DNA of 7,269 nt, taken from the NCBI GenBank assembly GCA_900549885.1, contig URQA01000124.1, forward strand, positions 1-7,269. The letters are read 5' to 3'. Shown piece by piece: positions 1 through 5,756 of this stretch; the first letter of the stretch is position 1; each line of letters opens with the position of its first letter. The notes beneath the pieces were generated by a model, which was not told the DNA's origin, did not search any database, and saw only the letters and a list, made by a program, of their open reading frames with translations. The position numbers were made by a program, and so were the translations under genes. The stretch comes from an uncultured Eubacteriales bacterium. Lineage in GTDB: Bacteria; Bacillota; Clostridia; Oscillospirales; Oscillospiraceae.

Positions 1-2084
1 GGGATCTCCCCGGCAAAGCGGGATGGCCGGTTGGAGCTGGTGCGGCCGAAGAGCATCCGCTGCCCGGCACAGGTCAGATACAGCCGCTGCTTGGCCCGGG
101 TGAGGGCCACATAGCAAAGCCTTCGCTCCTCCTCCATCTCCTCCGGGTCGCCGATGGTTCGCATTCCAGGGAAGATTCCCTCCTCCATGCCCACCACGAA
201 CACCACCGGAAATTCAAGCCCCTTGGCTGCGTGCATGGTCATCATCACCACTGCGTCCTCGTCCGGGTTATGGCTATCCAGGTCGGTATACAGGGCGATC
301 TCATCCAAAAAGCCCGCCAGAGATGGCTCTCCCTCGGCGTTGTCCAGATACCCCTGGATGGAGGTCAGCAGCTCCCGCACGTTCTCCAGCCGGGTGCGGC
401 TCTCCACATCGTTTTTGGCGCTCAGCATAGCGGAGTACCCGGTCCGGGCCGTCACCTCCTCGTAAAAGGCGGGCAGCTCCATCGTCCGGGACAGGGCGGT
501 CAGCTCGTCTATCATTGCCGCGAATTGGTTCAGCTTTCCCGCGGCTTTCTGCAGCTCCGGATAGTCGGCCCCATGAGACACCACCTGCCACAAGGACACC
601 CCCTGTTCCGCGGCAATGGCCCTGGCCCGCTCCACTGTGGTGTTTCCAATCCCCCGGGGCGGGTTATTGATGATGCGGCTCAGGCGCAGATCATCCTGGT
701 GGTTTGCGATGACACACAGATAGGCCAGCATATCCTTGACCTCCGCCCGGTCAAAGAACCGGGTGCCCCCGATGACCCGATAGGGGATTCCGTTGCGCTT
801 GAAGGCCACCTCCAGCTGGTTGGACTGGGCGTTCATCCGGTAGAGGACCGCATGATCATTCCATCGCTGGCCGCTGCGGTAATCGTCCAGGATGACGTCG
901 GCCACATACCGGGCCTCGTCGTTCTCGTTCATGGCGGTGTACAGGCGCACCTTGTCCCCGTCATTTCCGGCGGTCCAGAGCTCCTTGCCCTTGCGCCCCT
1001 GGTTGTGGCGAATCACGGCGTTGGCCGCAGACAGAATATTTTTGGTGGAGCGGTAGTTCTGCTCCAGCCGGATGGTGCGGCAGCCCTTATACTGGTCCTC
1101 AAAGGATAGGATATTTTCGATGGTGGCTCCCCGGAAACGGTAGATGGACTGGTCGTCGTCTCCCACCACGCAGATGTTCTCCCGGCCTCCGGCCAGCAGG
1201 GATGAGAGCAGATATTGCAGGTTATTGGTATCCTGGTACTCGTCGATGAGAACATAGCGGAACTTCTTCTGGTAATAGGTCCGTGTCTCCTCGTCCTGCT
1301 GGAGCAGCCGGACCGTGTGGAGGATAATGTCGTCAAAATCCAGCGCCCCAGCCTCCCACAGCTTCTTTTCGTATCGTATGTACAGACGGGCGATCTTTTC
1401 CAGGCGGAAGTCCCCGCTCTGGGCACAGTCCTTTTGAAAGTCTGTGGCCATCTGGAGCTTGTCCTTGGCCCGGGAGATGGTGGACAGCACCGACCGGGGC
1501 GGGAACTGTTTGTCGTCAAAGCCCAGCTCCTTGATGCAGTCCTTCATCACCCGGAGAGAATCGTCAGTGTCATAGATGGTGAAGGATGAGGGGAACCCCA
1601 GCTTATCAATGTCCCGCCGGAGGATGCGCACACAGGCGGAGTGGAAGGTGGAGGCCCAGATGTCCCGGGCCCGTGGGCCCAGCATCCGCTCCAGCCTCTC
1701 CTTCAGCTCCCCGGCGGCCTTATTGGTGAAGGTGATGGCGATAATGGTCCAGGGGGGGGCCGGTTCCAGGGCGCACAGCCGGTCTGCCCGGGGCTTGTCC
1801 GCTGGGTTTGGATGTGCGGCGTAGTCCCGCAAAAACGTCAAGTCGTCCTCTGTCACCCATTCGGGCACCTCAGAGCTGTCGGATCCCCGGCCATACTGCA
1901 TGAGATTGGCTACCCGGTGGATGAGCACCGTAGTCTTGCCCGAGCCAGCCCCGGCCAGCAGCAGCAGGGGGCCTTCGGTACACAGCACCGCCTTGCGCTG
2001 TTCCGGATTGAGGTTTTGATAATTGAGGGCAATGGCCTCCCGCCGGGCGCGGCAGAAGGCCAGTTCTTGTTCATGGGTCAGCAT
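1..2084 (-). CDS. pcrA: PcrA/UvrD-family ATP-dependent DNA helicase (3' end missing)
   Basis: Superfamily 1A helicase that unwinds DNA 3' to 5' using ATP. Relatives act in nucleotide excision repair, replication restart and removal of RecA or stalled polymerase. 694 residues are visible with no stop. Family members are usually about 720-750 residues, so some 30-60 C-terminal residues lie beyond position 1. Motifs in order: Q motif NLNPEQRKAV (24-33), Walker A GAGSGKT (45-51), motif Ia TFTNKAAGEL (118-127), Walker B DEYQD (281-285), motif III GDDDQSIYRFRGA (308-320), motif IV QNYRS (342-346), motif V MTMHAAKGLEFP (615-626), motif VI EERRLCYVALTRAK (652-665). Residues about 62-112, between Walker A and Ia, form an insertion absent from standard PcrA. 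The ATG at 2084-2082 follows AAAGGA at 8 bases and a strong promoter. The gene is monocistronic at its 5' end. PcrA rather than Rep or UvrD is inferred from the Gram-positive setting. Confidence 0.96.
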   Translation of the reverse strand, partial: MLTHEQELAFCRARREAIALNYQNLNPEQRKAVLCTEGPLLLLAGAGSGKTTVLIHRVANLMQYGRGSDSSEVPEWVTEDDLTFLRDYAAHPNPADKPRADRLCALEPAPPWTIIAITFTNKAAGELKERLERMLGPRARDIWASTFHSACVRILRRDIDKLGFPSSFTIYDTDDSLRVMKDCIKELGFDDKQFPPRSVLSTISRAKDKLQMATDFQKDCAQSGDFRLEKIARLYIRYEKKLWEAGALDFDDIILHTVRLLQQDEETRTYYQKKFRYVLIDEYQDTNNLQYLLSSLLAGGRENICVVGDDDQSIYRFRGATIENILSFEDQYKGCRTIRLEQNYRSTKNILSAANAVIRHNQGRKGKELWTAGNDGDKVRLYTAMNENDEARYVADVILDDYRSGQRWNDHAVLYRMNAQSNQLEVAFKRNGIPYRVIGGTRFFDRAEVKDMLAYLCVIANHQDDLRLSRIINNPPRGIGNTTVERARAIAAEQGVSLWQVVSHGADYPELQKAAGKLNQFAAMIDELTALSRTMELPAFYEEVTARTGYSAMLSAKNDVESRTRLENVRELLTSIQGYLDNAEGEPSLAGFLDEIALYTDLDSHNPDEDAVVMMTMHAAKGLEFPVVFVVGMEEGIFPGMRTIGDPEEMEEERRLCYVALTRAKQRLYLTCAGQRMLFGRTSSNRPSRFAGEI

Positions 2085-2113
2085 GGGATCAGTCCTTTTT
2101 GTCGAATAGCGAC

Positions 2114-2142
2114 ATTATACCAGAAACCCGTCGGAGAAGCAA
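2114..2142 (-). promoter_or_regulatory. Promoter of the PcrA-type helicase
   Basis: On the minus strand a TTGCTT -35 (2142-2137), a 17-base spacer and a perfect TATAAT -10 (2119-2114). TGG directly before the -10 makes it an extended -10. Transcription should start near 2107, about 23 bases before the helicase ATG. Confidence 0.8.
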
Positions 2143-2252
2143 ATCTCTTTCCGGCCCGTGGAAAGAACGCGTCTGCCATGTGCCTTTTCACAGGCCGGAG
2201 CGGACCGGCACTGGAGCTATGGATATCGAACGCGCCCTTGCGCAGAAGACTG

Positions 2253-2996
2253 CTATGCGTTTCCGGTCCAGAGCGGTCGGGCAACCTTCTCCATCCGGCG
2301 CAGCCCCTCCTCCATGGCCAGGCACACCGGGACCGGCTGATCTATACTCAACCGCCCTGGTTCTACCTGGCAGTCTACGGCCAGCACCCGTACTCCGGCC
2401 GCCGCCGCTTCCCTCAGGGCGGCTCCGAACCCCGGGTGGGTGCGCTCGTTGGGGCAGAACAGGCGGCATCCCTTCATTTGGATGACGATGCACACCGCGC
2501 ACTCGTACCCTTCCTGTTGGGCGGCGGCTAACTCCCGCAGGTGCTTCATCCCCCGCAGGGTCGGCGCGTCGGGAAACATGGCAAGGCCGTCCTCCTCCAG
2601 CGTGCAGCCCTTGACCTCCACGAACCCCTTTCTCCGCCCCGCCTCCCAGTAAAAGTCAAACCTGGAACTGCCCCAAGCTGTTTCCGGCCGCAGTAGAGTC
2701 AAACCTTCCACAAAGCCCCCGGCCCGGGCCCATTCGCCAAACACCCGGTTGGGAGCCTGGGCGTCCATATTGATGAGCAAGCCGTCCTTGTCCACGGCCA
2801 CCAAATCGTATTGCGTCTTACGGGCGGGGTTACCGCTTTTCTCCAGCCAAACGGTGCGTCCGGGGATAAGCAGCTCCCGGCACCGGCCGGTGTTTTTCAC
2901 ATGTACCGTCTCTTCCTGGCCACTCAGCTCTACCTGGGCGATGAAACGGTTGGGCCGGGAGAGGAACACCGCCGGAGTAATATGATCATACCGCAT
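2253..2996 (-). CDS. sfsA: SfsA family protein (sugar fermentation stimulation protein homologue)
   Basis: A 247-residue protein, close to the usual 230-240 of the SfsA family. E. coli SfsA was described as affecting maltose metabolism and binding DNA; its biochemical role is not settled, and the fold combines an N-terminal OB-like domain with a nuclease-like (PD-(D/E)XK-type) domain. Family signatures visible: HVKNTGRCRELLIPG (32-46), SRFDF (111-115), FVEVKGCTL (125-133) and FPDAPTLRGMKHLREL (141-156). D114, E127 and K129 would be the nuclease-like residues. The reading frame is open further upstream, but homology begins at the ATG at 2996-2994, which has an AGAGGGA site about 7 bases before it. 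The start overlaps the 3' end of the upstream HExxH gene by 11 bases, indicating co-transcription and probably coupled translation. It is the last gene of the pair. The 168 bases to the helicase start contain no clear intrinsic terminator. Confidence 0.93.
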   Translation of the reverse strand: MRYDHITPAVFLSRPNRFIAQVELSGQEETVHVKNTGRCRELLIPGRTVWLEKSGNPARKTQYDLVAVDKDGLLINMDAQAPNRVFGEWARAGGFVEGLTLLRPETAWGSSRFDFYWEAGRRKGFVEVKGCTLEEDGLAMFPDAPTLRGMKHLRELAAAQQEGYECAVCIVIQMKGCRLFCPNERTHPGFGAALREAAAAGVRVLAVDCQVEPGRLSIDQPVPVCLAMEEGLRRMEKVARPLWTGNA

Positions 2997-3999
2997 GGCC
3001 GTTCCCTCTTTTTTTCTCATTCTCTCCCAGCAGAAGCTCCATCTCCGGAAACGCATCGTAGCACACCCGGCTGTACCTCCGGATCTGGGCCAGCTTCCCC
3101 TTCCACCGTGGGTAGCCAGGCACATAGTCCTCCCCGAACACCAGCCGGGAGAGGTTGCGCACCAACAGGTAGGAGGCGTAGGCATGTGAATTCTCCGGGT
3201 CGCTCCTATCCGCCTCGTTTAAAAACATCCGGAACCGAGAAATGTTGGGCGCGTAAATCAGCTCTACCAGCTTGGCCCGGTACTCCAGCTGAACTGCTGT
3301 CAGACCTTCATACCGCTCCATATCGTAGACGTGCTGGGCCTCGTGCTTGAGGAAAAAGACCTGAAAGGCAGGCTTGTCCAGCTTCTTGTCATAGCACTTG
3401 CGCACACAGAACAGCTGGCCGCCGCTGGCCCAGCCCCCTGCGCCGATCCTACCCAAGGAAATGAAGTCCAGCCAGCTTCTGGACACAAAGCCGTCCATCA
3501 TCTGGACAGTGAAATCCTGCATCCCTGCCGGAAGCTCCACTTGGTAGCACTCGGCCTTCGTCTCATTCCAGACGTAAGGGCCAAAATAGCCTTGGGTCTC
3601 TCCCCCCAGGTAGTGATAGCCCTCCTGTTTTGTCCGGGCGGCGACCCGTTTCTCTGCCGCTTCCATGCCCTGTTCTGTCCGGGCTTTCCAGTCCGCCGTC
3701 TCAGCCGGCTGGGCCAGTCCGTTTTCCTCCAGCAGCTGGCACAACTCTTCCAGCAAGATGCACACACCCTCTTGGCGGGTCGTCCCCTGCCAGAACAACC
3801 GCTGGTAATACCGGGCAAAACACGACAGAACCCGGTTCAGCCATGGCGACCCGGTTCGGAGTCGGGGAGGTTGGGTCATCCGCCGCTCCAGGCGTTGGGC
3901 CAGACTAGCCTTTTCTGGGAACTGGCGGAGATATGCCACCGCTCTCCTCACCTTTCCCCCGCACAGCAGGCCGAAATAGATATCCCTGTCAAATTTCAT
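2986..3999 (-). CDS. Uncharacterised protein with HExxH zinc-metalloprotease-like motif
   Basis: A 337-residue protein of no named family that I recognise. The central part (about 127-260) looks like the conserved domain. It contains HEAQH at 219-223, an exact HExxH zinc-binding and catalytic motif, in a predicted helix after a hydrophobic stretch (AFQVFFLK). The following segment GLTAVQLEYRAKLVELIYA (232-250) offers E239 or E246 as third zinc ligand, as in gluzincin peptidases. Peptidase activity is inferred, not shown. The N-terminal 120 residues are basic and helical-looking with no signal peptide or membrane segment, so the protein is probably cytoplasmic. The ATG at 3999-3997 has a perfect AGGAGG 8 bases upstream and a good promoter 50 bases away. 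It is the first gene of an operon and its stop overlaps the sfsA start (ATGCGGTATGA arrangement). It could be a non-catalytic relative. Confidence 0.85.
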   Translation of the reverse strand: MKFDRDIYFGLLCGGKVRRAVAYLRQFPEKASLAQRLERRMTQPPRLRTGSPWLNRVLSCFARYYQRLFWQGTTRQEGVCILLEELCQLLEENGLAQPAETADWKARTEQGMEAAEKRVAARTKQEGYHYLGGETQGYFGPYVWNETKAECYQVELPAGMQDFTVQMMDGFVSRSWLDFISLGRIGAGGWASGGQLFCVRKCYDKKLDKPAFQVFFLKHEAQHVYDMERYEGLTAVQLEYRAKLVELIYAPNISRFRMFLNEADRSDPENSHAYASYLLVRNLSRLVFGEDYVPGYPRWKGKLAQIRRYSRVCYDAFPEMELLLGENEKKRGNGHAV

Positions 4000-4048
4000 G
4001 GGCCAAACCTCCTGATTCGGCTGCCATCACAGCTAATCATCGGCTTCT

Positions 4049-4077
4049 ATCATATCACAGCGGGCGAGAAAGCTCAA
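4049..4077 (-). promoter_or_regulatory. Promoter of the HExxH-sfsA operon
   Basis: Minus-strand TTGAGC -35 (4077-4072), 17-base spacer and TATGAT -10 (4054-4049), preceded by TGA, giving an extended -10. The expected start is near 4042, leaving a 40-odd-base leader before the ATG at 3999. The -35 overlaps the stop codon of the doubtful small frame at 4074-4289. Confidence 0.75.
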
Positions 4078-4326
4078 CCGCCAACCACGTCTGCGGCAGC
4101 GGCTTGATATTCCGTCTCCACCACATAATGCCACTGTCCTCGGTCATTGGCCTTGGACAGCTCCATTCCCCGCCGCTGAAGCTCTGTATCCTTCAGCGCA
4201 ATGCCCAATTTCCCCTCCACATAAACGTTGATCTCTGTTCTGGTAAGTCGAGCGGCACACACCGAAGGCCCGCCCAACTGAGCGCCCACACCGCTATCAG
4301 TCCGACGGCGGAGCTTTTGTCCTCAC
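4074..4326 (-). pseudogene. Possible small or decayed gene, function unknown
   Basis: Two observations do not fit one intact gene. A strong AAGGAGG (4337-4331) stands 4 bases before a GTG (4326-4324), but that frame stops after nine codons. The 3' part, read from a GTG at 4289 in another frame, gives 71 residues with good codon use (GTEINVYVEGKLGIAL-like core, then QRRGMELSKANDRGQWHYVVETEY) but no ribosome binding site. The third frame between them encodes a hydrophobic stretch (AVGLIAVWALSWAG) resembling a signal anchor. Joining these needs one or two frame changes, so a broken gene is a reasonable reading. Alternatives are a real 71-residue protein with a poor start, or chance. I do not recognise the family. 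Confidence 0.3.
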
Positions 4327-4394
4327 TTTGCCTCCTTCTTTGTCTAAAACACTATTTCCCCAGGAAAAGAGAACAATGGTCACAAACGCCCTGC

Positions 4395-4423
4395 TTGCGC
4401 CGCCGCCTCTTTGCTGGTATGAT
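4395..4423 (+). promoter_or_regulatory. Promoter of the DUF1643 gene
   Basis: TTGCGC (4395-4400), a 17-base spacer and TATGAT (4418-4423) with TGG directly before the -10. The -35 is weak, but the extended -10 compensates. The start would be near 4430, giving a leader of about 28 bases that carries the AAGGAGG site. Confidence 0.65.
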
Positions 4424-4457
4424 AAATACAAATTTCACCCACAAGGAGGCACCGCTC

Positions 4458-5078
4458 ATGCCCCATATCCCCTCAGGTAACACCATCCTGCTGGATTTAA
4501 TTCGCTTTGACGACGCCCTGGCCGCCGCCCAGCGGCCCAGTCCGGATTATGACTATCAAAAGTGGCTATATGTCCCCAACGTCTACTCGGAATACCGTTA
4601 CATTCTGGGCACACGGGGAAAAAAGCCCCTGATCTGCGTAGGCATCAATCCCTCCACCGCCGCCCCAGACCACTTGGACAACACCCTCAAGTCCGTGGAG
4701 CGGGTGGCCCTCCACAATGGCTACGACAGCTTCATTATGTTCAACGTCTACGCCCAGCGGGCCACCGATCCGGATGACATGGAACAGGTCTATAACCAAG
4801 ATCTGCACCGGGAAAATCTGAATGCCTTCGCTTACGCCCTCTCCCTGGACCAGACCGGATCCCCTGCGGTCTGGTGCGCTTGGGGCGCCGTTATCGAAAA
4901 GCGGGACTACCTCCCCACCTGCGTCCACGATATGATCGACATTGGCACCGCCTATCACGCTAAATGGTACTGCGCTGGGAACCGTACCAAGAAGGGACAT
5001 CCTCATCATCCCCTCTATCTGCGCAAAGACAGCCTGTTGGAGGAATTTGATATATTAAACTATCTGGAGCGATTCTGA
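4458..5078 (+). CDS. DUF1643 domain-containing protein
   Basis: A 206-residue protein with the DUF1643 signature: SEYRYILGTRGKKPLICVGI (44-63), then NPSTAAPDHLDNTLKSVERV (64-83), FIMFNVYAQRATDPDDM (92-108), the central AVWCAWGAV (137-145), and the C-terminal TKKGHPHHPLYLRKDSLLEEF (177-197). No biochemical function is established for the family. The conserved NPSTA, NVYAQRATDP and GHPHHPLYL blocks suggest an enzyme or nucleotide-binding fold, but that is inference. The frame is open far upstream. The ATG at 4458 is chosen because AAGGAGG lies 8 bases before it, a promoter ends at 4423 and homology begins after it. It is soluble, with no signal peptide. It is the only plus-strand gene here and is transcribed alone, divergently from the HExxH-sfsA operon and convergently with the candidate RNA gene downstream. 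Confidence 0.92.
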   Translation: MPHIPSGNTILLDLIRFDDALAAAQRPSPDYDYQKWLYVPNVYSEYRYILGTRGKKPLICVGINPSTAAPDHLDNTLKSVERVALHNGYDSFIMFNVYAQRATDPDDMEQVYNQDLHRENLNAFAYALSLDQTGSPAVWCAWGAVIEKRDYLPTCVHDMIDIGTAYHAKWYCAGNRTKKGHPHHPLYLRKDSLLEEFDILNYLERF

Positions 5079-5088
5079 ACCACAGCGG

Positions 5089-5115
5089 GCGGCCCGGACT
5101 GCTCTTCCGGGCCGC
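5089..5115 (+). terminator. Hairpin after the DUF1643 gene
   Basis: A perfect 10-base-pair stem, GCGGCCCGGA (5089-5098) with TCCGGGCCGC (5106-5115) and a 7-base loop, starting 11 bases after the DUF1643 stop. There is no T-run behind it on either strand, so it is either an atypical terminator or a 3'-end stabilising hairpin. Confidence 0.45.
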
Positions 5116-5190
5116 GCCATCCACCCCGGCAAGAGGCCGCCTGACGAATCTCCGGCGCGGTAGAAGCAGATCCGGTGCAGCCGTGCAAAC

Positions 5191-5212
5191 AAAAAAGCGG
5201 GCTTTCGCCCGC
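5191..5212 (-). terminator. Intrinsic terminator 2 of the candidate RNA gene
   Basis: On the minus strand GCGGGC, a GAAA tetraloop, GCCCGC and then six T residues (5196-5191). This is a textbook Rho-independent terminator and sets the 3' end of the transcript from the 5546-5574 promoter. Confidence 0.85.
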
Positions 5213-5223
5213 CCAAAAACACC

Positions 5224-5259
5224 AAGCCCCCAGCCGTCCTACGTCGCGACTGGGGGCTT
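5224..5259 (-). terminator. Terminator-like hairpin 1 of the candidate RNA gene
   Basis: A perfect 10-base-pair stem AAGCCCCCAG/CTGGGGGCTT with a 16-base loop that can extend by about three more pairs. On the minus strand it is followed by GGTGTTTTTG, a short interrupted T-run, and 12 bases later by the second terminator. It may be a terminator, a structural 3' domain of the RNA, or both. Confidence 0.7.
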
Positions 5260-5545
5260 ACTGCTGATTCTGATTTTCCAATGGACGAATACCTACTCTT
5301 TCTTCTTGGTTTGCTTTGGGGTTCCGCCTGAAATTGCTTTCTCTCTGTTTCGTCAAACCACTGAACAACTCTGACTTCCGTCTTTCGCAAACATTGTGCT
5401 TCGAGGTTCAATCACGTGTTCTTCGCTTACTCAAGCGCGTTTGGAACATTCCGAGGCTTCATTTCACTTTGCGTTCCCAATAGCGAAAAGTTTTGGGATT
5501 TTGTACTTGTTAGTACATCGGACTCACCCTTTCCTTTCTGGCTAC

Positions 5546-5574
5546 ATCATACTATATCAACCCGGATTTGTCAA
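5546..5574 (-). promoter_or_regulatory. Strong promoter of the candidate RNA gene
   Basis: Perfect TTGACA -35 (5574-5569), 17-base spacer and TATGAT -10 (5551-5546) on the minus strand. The region from about 5578 to 5608 upstream is rich in A and T with A-tracts, like an UP element. The expected start is near 5539. This is the best -35 in the window. Confidence 0.85.
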
Positions 5575-5668
5575 GAGGATTTTATCAACTTTTATGAATT
5601 TTTTTCTGTTGTCCCTTCTGTCCTTGTCATATCCCACAATTCCACGCCGCATCTTCCGTGCAGCACAG

Positions 5669-5700
5669 CCTCGGTCCGGCCCTCCGGCCCATTCCCGAGG
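5669..5700. repeat. Inverted repeat in the intergenic region
   Basis: CCTCGG (5669-5674) and CCGAGG (5695-5700) enclose two GGCC-containing inner segments that can also pair. It lies between the DUF362 terminator and the promoter of the candidate RNA. It may be a second hairpin behind the DUF362 transcript. There is no T-run. Confidence 0.4.
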
Positions 5701-5710
5701 GGGCGTGGGC

Positions 5711-5745
5711 AAAGGCCCGTTCGGAAACGCTCCGGACGGGCCTTT
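5711..5745 (-). terminator. Terminator of the DUF362 gene
   Basis: A 15-base-pair stem AAAGGCCCGTTCGGA (5711-5725) with 5731-5745, containing one G-T pair and a 5-base loop, 11 bases after the DUF362 stop. The A3/T3 ends make it nearly symmetrical. The T-run is short (three), but the stem is the most stable in the window. It could also stop any plus-strand transcription. Confidence 0.7.
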
Positions 5746-5756
5746 GTTAAGTAGTC

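Larger units (their letters stand above)
5191..5539 (-). ncRNA. Candidate stand-alone non-coding RNA, family unknown
   Basis: A complete transcription unit of about 350 bases lies between protein genes. It has a near-consensus promoter (5546-5574) with an A-rich upstream region and tandem terminators at 5224-5259 and 5191-5212. Between them no frame has both a start with a ribosome binding site and a reasonable length. The minus-strand sequence is A-rich and clearly less GC-rich than the flanking genes. Perfect local hairpins are GTACT/AGTAC (5516-5512 with 5507-5503, 4-base loop), TCCCAA/TTGGGA (5498-5493 with 5480-5475) and CGCTT/AAGCG (5437-5433 with 5428-5424, 4-base loop). Hallmarks of tmRNA, RNase P RNA and SRP RNA were looked for and not found. 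6S-like RNA is not excluded by eye. A short-peptide mRNA is the main alternative. Confidence 0.6.

Noticed and set aside
231..1109. Long plus-strand open frame of 292 residues across the helicase
   Set aside because: It is antisense to conserved helicase motifs, has no ribosome binding site and has a composition typical of a GC-rich shadow frame.
2194..2209. GCCGG/CCGGC hairpin between sfsA and the helicase
   Set aside because: It is a five-pair stem with no T-run on either strand, about 45 bases after the sfsA stop. It is not enough for a terminator.
2997..3185. N-terminal extension of sfsA by 63 residues
   Set aside because: The extension lies inside the HExxH gene in another frame, has no homology to SfsA and would make the protein much longer than the family. 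The ATG at 2996 has a good ribosome binding site.
3933..4457. N-terminal extension of the DUF1643 protein
   Set aside because: It covers two promoters and the start of the HExxH gene on the other strand. The ATG at 4458 has AAGGAGG and DUF1643 similarity begins after it.
5055..5411. 118-residue minus-strand frame through the RNA gene
   Set aside because: It begins at a TTG without a ribosome binding site and reads through both terminators and into the DUF1643 gene on the other strand.
5191..5539. tmRNA, RNase P RNA or SRP RNA identity for the RNA gene
   Set aside because: No tRNA-like ends with GGTTCGA, no GAGGAAAGTCC block and no SRP-type GGAAG/GCA apical helix were seen. Other families could not be tested by eye.
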